64,000 nucleotides of DNA from UBA2705 sp963977105 (lineage in GTDB: Bacteria > Pseudomonadota > Alphaproteobacteria > Micavibrionales > Micavibrionaceae). The notes under the pieces are model-generated. The model saw nothing but the letters and a program-made list of their open reading frames with translations, had not been told where the DNA came from and ran no database searches. The translations under genes and the position numbers were made by a program. Shown piece by piece: positions 9,866 to 18,745 of the stretch; position 1 is the first letter of the stretch, and every line of letters starts with the position of its first letter. The stretch spans positions 62,001 through 126,000 of the forward strand of contig CAXBNI010000003.1 of the NCBI GenBank assembly GCA_963977105.1, given 5' to 3'.

Positions 9866-11122
9866 ATGTTGTCGACAATTTATTCTGTTTCTGCGCTGCT
9901 TTTTAGCTTCGCTGTACTTAGCTTGGGTCACGGCCTACACAACACGTTGCTTACCGTGCGCGCGACCATGGAAAATTACCCAGAATGGGTAACCGGCGTC
10001 ATGGCGTCAGGTTACTTTTTGGGCTCAATCTTGGGCGCCTTATACTGCACGAAAATTATCCCTAAAATTGGTCAGATCCGTGCATTTGCTGCGTTCGCAT
10101 CGATCGCATCGGCGATTTCGCTGTTTCATGTTCTTTATATCAATGAATTCTCATGGATTATTTTACGTGTGGCATATGGCTTTTGTATCGCGGCACTTTA
10201 TATGGTGATTGAAAGCTGGCTAAACTCACTTTCAACGAAGAAAAACCGTGGGCGGATATTATCAACCTATTTAACGATTAACTTCCTGTGTTTATCAGCG
10301 GGACAGATGTTCATTTTTATTGCGGAGCCGAGCGAGTATATTCTGTTCGCAGTTGTCTCTGTGTTGATCTCTGTTTCCCTTGTGCCATTGACACTCAGTA
10401 AAACGCAGCAACCAGATGTTATGAGCTCAGAGCATTTGAGCTTTAAAGAGCTGTTTAAAACATCGCCGCTGGCTACGGTCGGTTGCGTTGGTGTGGGGCT
10501 TACTTCTGGCGCGTTCTGGGGGCTTGGCGCTGTGTATTTTACGCAAATCGGTCTTAATGCCAAAGACGTCGCGATGCTTATCTCGCTCACCTTCCTAGGC
10601 GGCCTTATTTTTCAGTGGCCTATCGGCCTCTGTTCAGATTATTTTGACCGCCGTAAAGTTATTGCGGTTGTCATGCTTGGTTTTACGCTGATTACGGGTG
10701 CCTTTGCATTTTTTGTTGATGAACATGTTTACGTGCTTAATCGATATATCATGGTCTTGTCATTTTTCCTTGGTGGCTGTGCGTATACCCTCTATTCACT
10801 GTTTATTTCGCTCGCGAATGACTTCTTACAGCCAAAACACGTGGTCAAAGCCAGTGCAGGTTTGATTATATTCCACGCCGTTGGCGCGATTATTGGACCG
10901 TTTTTGGCATCATTGATGATGGCAGGCATGGGCGCACACGGTTTGTTTTTATATATGATGGCGATTAATGCCGTAATCTTCTTGTTCAGCATCATGCGTA
11001 TTATTTATGGTCGAGAGATTCCTGAATCGACAAGCGAAAATTTTGTATCTATGCCAAAAACAAGTATGGGGGTTATGGACCTTTACCCACGTCAGGGAGA
11101 CCGCACAGAAAACCTCGATTAG
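9866..11122 (+). CDS. MFS transporter, YcaD-like
   Basis: About 418 residues with roughly 12 hydrophobic segments. Features are typical of the YcaD-like branch of the major facilitator superfamily: an N-terminal SLGHGLHNTLLTVRA helix, GYFLGSILGALYC, and the ESWLNS sequence after helix 4, followed by NRGRILSTYL. The central loop carries the DYFDRRK-type motif. The substrate cannot be read from sequence. I chose the ATG at 9866 because GAGG lies seven bases upstream; a GTG at 9860 would leave no room for the ribosome site. It is divergent from fadD and precedes the gamma-glutamyl operon, from which it is separated by about 130 bases with a separate promoter. Confidence 0.85.
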   Translation: MLSTIYSVSALLFSFAVLSLGHGLHNTLLTVRATMENYPEWVTGVMASGYFLGSILGALYCTKIIPKIGQIRAFAAFASIASAISLFHVLYINEFSWIILRVAYGFCIAALYMVIESWLNSLSTKKNRGRILSTYLTINFLCLSAGQMFIFIAEPSEYILFAVVSVLISVSLVPLTLSKTQQPDVMSSEHLSFKELFKTSPLATVGCVGVGLTSGAFWGLGAVYFTQIGLNAKDVAMLISLTFLGGLIFQWPIGLCSDYFDRRKVIAVVMLGFTLITGAFAFFVDEHVYVLNRYIMVLSFFLGGCAYTLYSLFISLANDFLQPKHVVKASAGLIIFHAVGAIIGPFLASLMMAGMGAHGLFLYMMAINAVIFLFSIMRIIYGREIPESTSENFVSMPKTSMGVMDLYPRQGDRTENLD

Positions 11123-11177
11123 TGTTTAACGCTACGCTTAGATTTTTAGGATAACCCGCTATTGGTGCATATTTGTG

Positions 11178-11205
11178 TTGAACTAGCTTCAATATTGCAT
11201 ACAAT
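11178..11205 (+). promoter_or_regulatory. Sigma70-type promoter for the gamma-glutamyl operon
   Basis: TTGAAC (11178-11183), 16-base spacer, TACAAT (11200-11205), about 45 bases before the glutamine-synthetase-like start. Both boxes match consensus at most positions. Confidence 0.5.
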
Positions 11206-11250
11206 AACGGCATAATTTATAAAAATACTTAATGACAGGGAAATTCGGGC

Positions 11251-12711
11251 ATGAGCACCACAAATGCGGCGACTGTAGCATATGCAGATATAGACCGCGC
11301 AACATCACAGAATAAGCAAAGCAAGCAGGCGCAGGATGTATCATCATTGTTTAGTGATGATAACCCGGAAGCTATAGATAAAAAGCTCAGTGCTGCGGGC
11401 ATAGAATATATAAAAGTCGGGGTGTTTGATATTGATGGCATATTACGCGGTAAATATATCAAGCGTGATAAGTTTATCAGCGCACTTGGCGGCGGTTTCG
11501 CGTTTTGTGATGTGGTCCTTGGCTGGGATTCTAACGATCAACTTTATGATAAATCTGAATTCACAGGCTGGCATACGGCTTACCCCGATGCGAATGCAAG
11601 GCTGCTGCCTGAAACGGCGCGGGTTTTGCCTTATGAAGAAAACAGCATCATGGTGCTTGCAGAGTTTACCGATAAAGCGGAAGCGATTTGCCCGCGCGGT
11701 TTGCTACGCCGTGTTTTGAAAAAAGCCGATGATATGGGCTTTAAGGCACAGGCCGCCTGCGAATTTGAATTTTTCTTATTTGAAGAAAATCCGCATAGTG
11801 TGCGCGAAAAAAATTATAAAGACCTTAAAAATATGACGCCGGGTTTTTACGGTTATTCCGTACTAAGAAACTCAGTGCATTCTGATTTTTACCATGAACT
11901 GCTTGAAATGTGTCAAGACATGCGTTTCCCGATTGAAGGGCTGCACACGGAAACTGGCCCTGGGGTTTTAGAAGCTGCGATTTTATATGATGAGGCCTTG
12001 GAGGCTGCAGACCAAGCCGCTTTGTTTAAAACATTCACCAAGGTTATGGCACAGCGCAAGGGCCTCATGGCGACGTTCATGGCAAAATGGTCAAATGATT
12101 GGCCGGGTCAATCGGGCCATATGCATATATCTTTCCAAGATAAAAACAGCGGTAAAGCTGTGTTTTTTGACAAAGATAAGCCTGATAACATGTCAGATAA
12201 AATGCGCTGGTTTATTGGTGGGCAGCAAAAATTAATGCCTGAATTGCTTTCAATGGTGGCGTGTACGGTCAATAGCTACAGCCGCCTTGTCCCCGGTTTT
12301 TGGGCGCCGACCGCCGCGACATGGGGCGTAGAAAACCGCACCTGTGCCTTGCGCGCGATTGGCGGCTCTGCCAAGTCACAGCGCGTTGAATACCGTATTG
12401 GCGCGGCGGATATTAATCCGTATATTGCGCTATCAGCGGCAATTGGTTCTGGTCTATGGGGCATTGAAAACAAAATTGAACCGACAGCGCCTATCAAAGG
12501 TAATGCCTATGAGCAAGATGCGCCTGAAGGTTTGGATTTTCCTGCGACATTATTTGAAGCGGCGGGCCGCCTGCGTAAATCACAGGCCGCGGAAGAACTG
12601 TTCGGTAAAGATTTTGTAACGCATTACGCGCAGTCCCGTGAATGGGAGGAGCGAGAGTTCCGCAAAGCCATTACGGACTGGGAATTACAACGTTATTTTG
12701 AAATCATTTAA
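11251..12711 (+). CDS. Glutamine synthetase-family gamma-glutamyl amine ligase
   Basis: 486 residues. The N-terminal beta-grasp part is at about 50-150 (VFDIDGILRGKYI). The catalytic domain has ACEFEFFLFEENP, HTETGPGVLEAAI, GQSGHMHISFQ, the ATP-binding region and NRTCALRAIGG, then VEYRIGAADINPYIALSAAI. The loss of housekeeping GlnA features and the operon partners place it with gamma-glutamylpolyamine or gamma-glutamyl-amine synthetases (PuuA, IpuC, GlnA4 types) rather than ammonia assimilation. It would ligate glutamate to an amine using ATP. It is the first gene of a four-gene operon with aldehyde dehydrogenase, iron alcohol dehydrogenase and amidotransferase; the next start is 18 bases downstream. 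The amine cannot be read from sequence. Confidence 0.88.
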   Translation: MSTTNAATVAYADIDRATSQNKQSKQAQDVSSLFSDDNPEAIDKKLSAAGIEYIKVGVFDIDGILRGKYIKRDKFISALGGGFAFCDVVLGWDSNDQLYDKSEFTGWHTAYPDANARLLPETARVLPYEENSIMVLAEFTDKAEAICPRGLLRRVLKKADDMGFKAQAACEFEFFLFEENPHSVREKNYKDLKNMTPGFYGYSVLRNSVHSDFYHELLEMCQDMRFPIEGLHTETGPGVLEAAILYDEALEAADQAALFKTFTKVMAQRKGLMATFMAKWSNDWPGQSGHMHISFQDKNSGKAVFFDKDKPDNMSDKMRWFIGGQQKLMPELLSMVACTVNSYSRLVPGFWAPTAATWGVENRTCALRAIGGSAKSQRVEYRIGAADINPYIALSAAIGSGLWGIENKIEPTAPIKGNAYEQDAPEGLDFPATLFEAAGRLRKSQAAEELFGKDFVTHYAQSREWEEREFRKAITDWELQRYFEII

Positions 12712-12729
12712 TATTAGGGATATAAAAAC

Positions 12730-14154
12730 ATGGGACAGGCTTTAGAGCAAAACATAAAAACGCCGCAAGAGCAGATGCTGCGCACAATATCACCGATTGA
12801 TGGCGGGCTATATCTGCAAAGAAGTTTAGACAGCCGTGACGACATCACCGCTGCGCTGCTTAAAGCTGAAAACGCGCAAAAAACATGGAAAAAGATGCCT
12901 TTAGAAGATAGGCAGGCACTTTTACTAAAAGCCCTCGGTGCGTTGATGGCGCAGCAGGATGATATAGCGATGGAAATCACCCAGCAAATGGGACGCCCAA
13001 TTTCACAGGCAGCCGGAGAGCTTGGTGGTTTAAAAGAACGCGCTTTATACATGATCGACAAAGCGCCAGAAGCATTGGCTGATATTGTGCCAGAGCCTGT
13101 CGATGGCTTTACCCGCTATATTAAGCGCGAAGCCCTTGGCATTGTGGCAATAATCGCGCCGTGGAATTATCCTTATCTCACATCAGTTAATGGCATTTTT
13201 CCTGCTTTGCTTGCGGGGAATGCGGTTGTACTAAAACATTCACACCAAACGCCACTAGTGGCTGACCGTTATGCGCAGGCTTTTGCCGAAGCTGGCTTGC
13301 CAGAAGGCGTGTTCCAAACGCTTGATTTATCGCATGATGATACAGCGTTTATGATTGCCGATCCGCGCGTTGATTTTGTTAACTTCACAGGTTCAGTTAA
13401 AGGCGGCCTTGCCGTGAAGGAGGCATTATCATCACGTTTTATTGGCGCAGGATTAGAGCTTGGGGGTAAAGACGCGGCTTACGTCCGTGCTGATGCGGCG
13501 CTTGATAATGCGGCTGAAAGCCTGGTTGATGGCGCGTTTTTCAATTCAGGCCAGTCCTGCTGTGGCATTGAACGTATTTATGTTCATGAATCCGTTTATG
13601 ATGCGTTTGTGGAAAAATTTGTCGCAATCACCAAAACATATAAGCTTGGCAACCCACTAGATAAAGAGACAAATTTAGGCCCTATGGTGCGTGCCGCATC
13701 GACTGATTTTGTCCGCGGTGAAATCAGCAAAGCGCTGGCGCAGGGCGCCAAGGCTTTGATTGATGAGAGCCTGTTCCCAAGCAGTAAAGAAGGCACGGCC
13801 TATCTTGCACCGCAGGTTATGGTCGATGTTGACCATACGATGGATATTATGCGCGAAGAAAACTTTGGTCCTGTGGTTGGCATTATGAAAGTGGGCAATG
13901 ACGGCGAAGCATTACGCCTTGTCAATGACAGTGCCTATGGCCTGACGGCATCGATCTGGACGCAAGATCATGCCATTGGCGAAACGCTAGCCGAAGACGT
14001 TGAGGCAGGCACAGTATTTATCAATCGCTGTGATTATCTTGACCCTGCGCTTGCGTGGACAGGCGTTAAAAATTCAGGACGCGGCTGCACATTATCAATT
14101 TTGGGCTTTGACAGCTTGACGCGCCCCAAAAGTTATCATTTTAAGGAGATATAA
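12730..14154 (+). CDS. NAD(P)-dependent aldehyde dehydrogenase
   Basis: 474 residues of the aldehyde dehydrogenase superfamily. The general-base Glu lies in GLELGGKDAAYV, the nucleophilic Cys in FNSGQSCCGIERIYV, and the cofactor loop is the VNFTGSVKGG segment. IAPWNYPYLTSVNGIFPALLAGN is a typical N-terminal signature. In this operon it probably oxidises a gamma-glutamyl-amino aldehyde to the acid. It overlaps nothing but ends only two bases before the alcohol dehydrogenase start, which implies coupled translation. It could also accept simple aldehydes; the specificity is inferred from neighbours. Confidence 0.92.
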   Translation: MGQALEQNIKTPQEQMLRTISPIDGGLYLQRSLDSRDDITAALLKAENAQKTWKKMPLEDRQALLLKALGALMAQQDDIAMEITQQMGRPISQAAGELGGLKERALYMIDKAPEALADIVPEPVDGFTRYIKREALGIVAIIAPWNYPYLTSVNGIFPALLAGNAVVLKHSHQTPLVADRYAQAFAEAGLPEGVFQTLDLSHDDTAFMIADPRVDFVNFTGSVKGGLAVKEALSSRFIGAGLELGGKDAAYVRADAALDNAAESLVDGAFFNSGQSCCGIERIYVHESVYDAFVEKFVAITKTYKLGNPLDKETNLGPMVRAASTDFVRGEISKALAQGAKALIDESLFPSSKEGTAYLAPQVMVDVDHTMDIMREENFGPVVGIMKVGNDGEALRLVNDSAYGLTASIWTQDHAIGETLAEDVEAGTVFINRCDYLDPALAWTGVKNSGRGCTLSILGFDSLTRPKSYHFKEI

Positions 14155-14156
14155 TC

Positions 14157-15344
14157 ATGACACTTACAGGAAATTGGAACTACCCAACGCAAATGATTTT
14201 CGGTCCAGGCACAATTCAAAAATTGCCGGATACATGTAAAGACCTTGGCATGAGTAAGCCGCTTTTGATTACGGATGAAGGGCTTAAAGATGCGCCGATT
14301 GTCACCAACACTTTAGCGCTAATGGATAAAGCAGGTATGCGTGCAGGCTTATTCACTGGCGTTAAAGGCAACCCAACGGGTGAAAATGTTGATGCTGGTG
14401 TAAAAGCCTATCACGCAGGCGGCTATGACGGGGTTATCGCCTTTGGCGGCGGCAGCGGCATTGATGCGGCAAAAGCCATTGCGTTGATGGTTGGTCAAAA
14501 CCGTCCATTGTGGGATTTTGAAGATGTTGGCGATAACTGGACGCGCGTTAATGTTGAAGGCATGGCGCCAGTCGTCGCTGTACCAACAACGGCGGGTACA
14601 GGTTCTGAAGTTGGTCGCGCAAGCGTGATTACCAATGCCCAGACGCATGAAAAGAAAATCATCTTTCACGCCAATATGCTGCCTGCAGTCGTGATTGCAG
14701 ATCCAGAGCTAACAATTGGCCTGCCTGCGCCGCTAACGGCAGCAACGGGCGTTGATGCGCTGGTGCACGCCTTTGAAGCGTTCTGCGCGCCGGGTTATCA
14801 CCCAATGGCGGACGGCATCGCGATGGAAGCAATGCGCCTTATTAAGCTTAATTTGGTCACAGCCTATAAAGACGGCGCAAACATTGAAGCGCGTGCTAAT
14901 ATGTTGGTTGCCTCAACAATGGGGGCAACCGCGTTCCAAAAAGGACTGGGCGGCGTACATGCGTTAGCGCACCCTTTAGGCGGGGTTTTTGATAAGCATC
15001 ATGGCCTGTTAAACGCGATTATCATGCCCTATGTAATGCTAAAAAACCGCGATGCAATTGCCGAACGCATGGATCTTCTTGCACGGGTACTGGACTTGCC
15101 GGTGACAACATCTGGTTTTGATGCGGTTTATAACTGGGTGATTGAACTGCGTGCGACTTTGAACATTCCCCATACGCTTGCGGCGCTTGAAATCCCGCTT
15201 GAAAGATGTGCGGAAATTGGTCAGATGGCCGTCAATGACCCATCAGCTGGCGGTAATCCTGTGGCGCTCACGGCTACGGATTACGCGGCAATTTGCCATG
15301 CTGCAATTCTTGGTGAAACATGCGACATCAAAGCAGCCGCATAA
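14157..15344 (+). CDS. Iron-containing (group III) alcohol dehydrogenase
   Basis: 395 residues. The Rossmann-like segment AFGGGSGIDAAKAIALM and the signature AVPTTAGTGSEVGR are diagnostic for iron-type alcohol dehydrogenases. Metal ligands are in place: Asp and His of GVDALVHAFEAF (near residues 199 and 203), and the two His of GVHALAHPLGGVFDKHHG (near 268 and 282). A strong ribosome site (AAGGAGA) precedes the ATG. In this operon it could oxidise an alcohol, for example gamma-glutamyl-ethanolamide, to the aldehyde used by the preceding gene. The classic putrescine Puu route has no such enzyme, so its presence bears on the substrate. Confidence 0.93.
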   Translation: MTLTGNWNYPTQMIFGPGTIQKLPDTCKDLGMSKPLLITDEGLKDAPIVTNTLALMDKAGMRAGLFTGVKGNPTGENVDAGVKAYHAGGYDGVIAFGGGSGIDAAKAIALMVGQNRPLWDFEDVGDNWTRVNVEGMAPVVAVPTTAGTGSEVGRASVITNAQTHEKKIIFHANMLPAVVIADPELTIGLPAPLTAATGVDALVHAFEAFCAPGYHPMADGIAMEAMRLIKLNLVTAYKDGANIEARANMLVASTMGATAFQKGLGGVHALAHPLGGVFDKHHGLLNAIIMPYVMLKNRDAIAERMDLLARVLDLPVTTSGFDAVYNWVIELRATLNIPHTLAALEIPLERCAEIGQMAVNDPSAGGNPVALTATDYAAICHAAILGETCDIKAAA

Positions 15345-15360
15345 AGGAAATAAACAACTC

Positions 15361-16119
15361 ATGAAGCCACTGCGTATCGCTATATCTGCTAATTTTATGC
15401 ACCCCGACCGTTCGCGGAAGGCTTACCCGCCAAAGACAATTATCTATGGGGAGGAAAGCCTGTATCACTGGTTTGAAGATGGCGGTGCGATTGCTTATAT
15501 GATCCCGCGCTCATCAGGAAAGTTTCGTTTAGAGGACGTGCTTGCTGATTTTGATGGTGTGGTGTTTAGTGGCGGCGCGGATGTCTGTCCGAAATCCTAT
15601 GGTGAAGAGCCGTTACGCCCTGAATGGTCTGGAGATTATGCGCGTGATCAATATGAGCTGGCGCTTTTTGAGACAGCAAGAAAGCTAGGCAAGCCTATAT
15701 TGGGGATATGCCGTGGCCACCAGCTAATCAATGTCGCACTTGGCGGTACACTCTATCAGGACACCTATACCCAGCTTGAAGGCTCAGAGCTGCATCGTGA
15801 TGGTGATATATACGATGTGTTGGGTCATGAAATAAGCATTGCAGATAACTCTGTTTTATCAGAGGTTTGCGGCGGTAAATTAAACCAAAAAATTAACTCT
15901 GTCCATCATCAGGCGATCAAGCAGTTGGGGCAGGGCTTATCTGTTGAAGCGCGCTCGACTTTGGATGATGTTATCGAGGCCGTTTGGTTTGGTGATCCTG
16001 CGCAATATATTTTAGGTGTGCAGTGGCATCCTGAGTGGATGAAAGACCCACAGATGCTTGATCCTGACCTTATACGGACGCATTTTTTATCTGCTTGTAG
16101 AGCCGCTCAACAGTTGTAG
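15361..16119 (+). CDS. Class I glutamine amidotransferase-like gamma-glutamyl hydrolase (PuuD-like)
   Basis: 252 residues. The nucleophile lies in ILGICRGHQLINVALGGTLYQD and the His-Glu pair in ILGVQWHPEW, with VFSGGADVCPKSY forming the oxyanion side. This is the peptidase C26 (gamma-glutamyl-GABA hydrolase, PuuD) pattern. It would remove the glutamate at the end of the pathway and release the amino acid product. The start is the ATG at 15361, 16 bases after the alcohol dehydrogenase stop; the longer open frame upstream only overlaps that gene in another frame. It is the last gene of the operon. Confidence 0.9.
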   Translation: MKPLRIAISANFMHPDRSRKAYPPKTIIYGEESLYHWFEDGGAIAYMIPRSSGKFRLEDVLADFDGVVFSGGADVCPKSYGEEPLRPEWSGDYARDQYELALFETARKLGKPILGICRGHQLINVALGGTLYQDTYTQLEGSELHRDGDIYDVLGHEISIADNSVLSEVCGGKLNQKINSVHHQAIKQLGQGLSVEARSTLDDVIEAVWFGDPAQYILGVQWHPEWMKDPQMLDPDLIRTHFLSACRAAQQL

Positions 16120-16221
16120 TTCTGCCCTGTGCATCAACCACTTATTGCAATCAGCATGATGTTATGAGATTATAAAGGAAGAGTAGCTGCTGTAAGTTAA
16201 TAACTACACAATGGTGCAGTA

Positions 16222-16668
16222 ATGAAATATCTCCTACTTTCTTTTGCTTCATATCTTTTTGTTTTTTCTTTGTTGTTGACCTTCTCGCCGTCGGCGCAAG
16301 CAGGGTTTCTGCGTTTTGGCAAAGACATAAATATTGTCCAAATACAGGACATTAAAATGAAGGGCCCGAATGGAGAAGCCTTGTTCCTAGGCTATGCCCT
16401 TGAGATAGATTACTTTCTATTAGGCACAAAGATGGTGGATAAAGGCTATGTCATTGGCGTAAGCGGCGTGAGAGACGGTTTTTATAACCTGCCTGATGCG
16501 CAAAAGATACAGGCGGCAAGGCGTACAGGTATGCTCCCACGAGAGTTTCCTGCATATACAATTAGCCCGACGCAATATGCGCTAGGGTATTCTCTATGGC
16601 TAGCTATTGCCATATTATGCCTGTGGATGCTTCTTGCTAATATATCCAAGAAACCGCGACGTTTATAG
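16222..16668 (+). CDS. Unrecognised secreted, membrane-anchored protein
   Basis: 148 residues. A clear signal peptide ends at SPSAQA (about residue 27) and a single hydrophobic helix near the C-terminus (about 122-142, WLAIAILCLWMLLA) is followed by basic residues SKKPRRL, giving a periplasmic domain of about 95 residues anchored by a C-terminal helix. The mature part has charged and aromatic residues (IQIQDIKMKGPNGEALFLGYALEID resembles a beta sheet). I do not recognise the family. It stands alone between the gamma-glutamyl operon and the RNase gene. Confidence 0.7.
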   Translation: MKYLLLSFASYLFVFSLLLTFSPSAQAGFLRFGKDINIVQIQDIKMKGPNGEALFLGYALEIDYFLLGTKMVDKGYVIGVSGVRDGFYNLPDAQKIQAARRTGMLPREFPAYTISPTQYALGYSLWLAIAILCLWMLLANISKKPRRL

Positions 16669-16795
16669 GCTTGAGGCCAATAATGGCCGCCCTATCTTTT
16701 TCATAAATATTGCTCTGCGGTAAAGATTTACCTTGATCTTTGCGCTGCTTTTGTGCATTGCTATCCAATCACAACAAAAAAAGAACGGGGTAGCT

Positions 16796-18526
16796 ATGTC
16801 TAGATCAAACGCACGTAGAAACAAAAAAAATAACAAAAAAAATAACAATCGCCACCAAGACCCTCAAGAGGCGTATCAAAAGCAGATACTTTCACAGAAG
16901 TTTACAGATGTAGCCTATGGCAATCTGAAAGCTGGTGACATCGAAGCGGATATCATTAATAAAATGGATATTCCCGATCAGTTCCCGCAAGCGGTGATTA
17001 AAGAAGTGCAAGAGATTGTTGCAACGCAGTCAAACCCGCAAGATTTATTGAAAGATCCAAAACGTGAAGATTTAACGCATTTGCCTTTTGTTACAATTGA
17101 TGGCGCTGATGCACGTGATTTTGATGATGCGGTGCATTCTTACCCTGACCCTGATGGCAGCAATAAAGACGGCCATATCCTTTGGGTCGCGATTGCCGAT
17201 GTATCCCATTATGTCCGTCCGGGAACGGCGCTTGATAAAGAAGCTAAAAAACGCGGCACATCTGTGTACTTCCCAAGTAAGGTTGTACCAATGTTGCCAG
17301 AGGGGCTTTCAAACGGCCTTTGTTCATTAAAACCTGATGAGTACCGCGCCTGCGTTGCTTATGAAATGAAAATTAGCGCCAAAGGCAAAGTCATTAACGC
17401 AAAAATGCATAATGGCGTCATGAAGTCTGTAGCGCGCCTTACTTATCCGCAGGTTCTTGCGGGCATTGATGGTAAGCCAGATGCTGCTGTTGCGCCCATT
17501 ATGGACACGCTGATTAAGCCAATGCATAATGTATTCAAAAGCTTATTGCAAAGCCGCGAAGCCCGAGGCGCGATTAACTTTGGTTTTGATGAAATTTCTG
17601 TTCACACGACAAAAGAAAATCCTGATGTACCAGAATTTGATCAAATCACAGGCGATGATGCACGCTGCTTAATCGAAGAAGCGATGATCGCGGCAAATAT
17701 TAGCGCTGCGCGTGATGAAAACAAAACTAAGCAAGGCGTTTACCGCGTCCAAGGCAAGCCAAGCGCACGTAAAAAAGACACAATCAAAGAGCTTTTGCAA
17801 CTGGGCGTAACATCTGCAACAGGCTGTGAATCAGGGAAGGAAATTAGCGGCAAGACGTTTGTTTCTATGCTTGAAGAAGCTGAGCTATCTGATGACCCAA
17901 GCCACGCAAAATCATTAATCTTACGGATGCAAAAACGCGCGTTTTATACGGATAAAAATGTTGGGCATTTCTGCCTTGCATTGCCTGAATACACGCATTT
18001 CACGTCGCCGATCCGTCGTTACCCTGATTTAATGGTGCACCGTAACCTTAAAACAGCATTTAACTTTAGCGCAGAGCCACAAAGCGCAACAATGGAAAGC
18101 GATGCGAAGCATTGCTCATATACAGAGCGCCGCGCTGATAAGGCATCTAAAGAAGCGAATAAACAATACACAATGAGCTATCTTTATGACCTACAAGGTC
18201 AGTCGCTTAATGCACGCATTGTAGATGTAAGCGCCGCACGCGGTATTCGTATCTCAATTGATAATTGTAACTATCATACAAACCTTAGCAAAGGCGATTT
18301 GCCAACGGGGCCTTATGCGTTGAACCAAGATAAAGACGCATTAGTGAACACGCTGACGGGGCATTGCTTTACTATTGGTGACAGCCTTGATGTGTCGCTA
18401 CATTTCGGCCTCAGAGACGATGATGATGCGCCGGTCGTGTTCCTTGATAACGCAGACCAGGCATTGCCACAAACAAATGCAAAGCCTGCGAAAAAACAAA
18501 ATAAAGGCCAAAACCCTCAGCCATAA
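16796..18526 (+). CDS. RNase II/R-family exoribonuclease lacking N-terminal OB domains
   Basis: 576 residues. After a Lys/Asn-rich N-terminal tail of about 30 residues and a short linker comes the RNB nuclease domain. Its Mg-binding Asp cluster is in ITIDGADARDFDDAVH-like sequence (VTIDGADARDFDDAVHSYP), and the signatures YFPSKVVPMLPEGLSNGLCS and HFTSPIRRYPDLMVHRNL follow. The C-terminal 110 residues could be a degenerate S1-like domain. Usual RNase R is about 700-800 residues and has two cold-shock domains before RNB; these are absent here. It degrades RNA 3' to 5'. I use the ATG at 16796, with GGGG just upstream, and not an in-frame TTG at 16733. Confidence 0.88.
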   Translation: MSRSNARRNKKNNKKNNNRHQDPQEAYQKQILSQKFTDVAYGNLKAGDIEADIINKMDIPDQFPQAVIKEVQEIVATQSNPQDLLKDPKREDLTHLPFVTIDGADARDFDDAVHSYPDPDGSNKDGHILWVAIADVSHYVRPGTALDKEAKKRGTSVYFPSKVVPMLPEGLSNGLCSLKPDEYRACVAYEMKISAKGKVINAKMHNGVMKSVARLTYPQVLAGIDGKPDAAVAPIMDTLIKPMHNVFKSLLQSREARGAINFGFDEISVHTTKENPDVPEFDQITGDDARCLIEEAMIAANISAARDENKTKQGVYRVQGKPSARKKDTIKELLQLGVTSATGCESGKEISGKTFVSMLEEAELSDDPSHAKSLILRMQKRAFYTDKNVGHFCLALPEYTHFTSPIRRYPDLMVHRNLKTAFNFSAEPQSATMESDAKHCSYTERRADKASKEANKQYTMSYLYDLQGQSLNARIVDVSAARGIRISIDNCNYHTNLSKGDLPTGPYALNQDKDALVNTLTGHCFTIGDSLDVSLHFGLRDDDDAPVVFLDNADQALPQTNAKPAKKQNKGQNPQP

Positions 18527-18550
18527 GCGAGAGAGCTTTATTAAAATTTA

Positions 18551-18606
18551 GGCGGCGCGGCTCTGTTTTTCCCCTTGGGGCGGAATATGGGGCGCGCCGC
18601 TTTTCT
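18551..18606 (+). terminator. Probable terminator after the RNase gene
   Basis: GCGGCGCG pairs with CGCGCCGC across a loop that itself contains ccccttgggg; the structure is followed by TTTTCTTATTT. The long loop makes this less certain than a simple hairpin. Confidence 0.6.
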
Positions 18607-18654
18607 TATTTGCGTATTAATATGTTAAAATATCACATATTTACGCAATTTCTC

Positions 18655-18683
18655 TTTACTTTTTATGTAAAATGTAGTTTAAT
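18655..18683 (+). promoter_or_regulatory. Candidate sigma70 promoter of the ClpA-like gene
   Basis: TTTACT (18655-18660), 17-base spacer, TTTAAT (18678-18683), 62 bases before the start codon. No sigma32-type heat-shock promoter is obvious in the same gap. Confidence 0.4.
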
Positions 18684-18745
18684 CACCTCACGCGCCAAAG
18701 AAATATATAAAGTAAACAAGCCATGGCGACGTTGAGGGAGTAATC

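Noticed and set aside
15178..15360. N-terminal extension of the amidotransferase frame into the alcohol dehydrogenase gene
   Set aside because: The extension is a shadow of the other gene; the ATG at 15361 starts the family's typical sequence.
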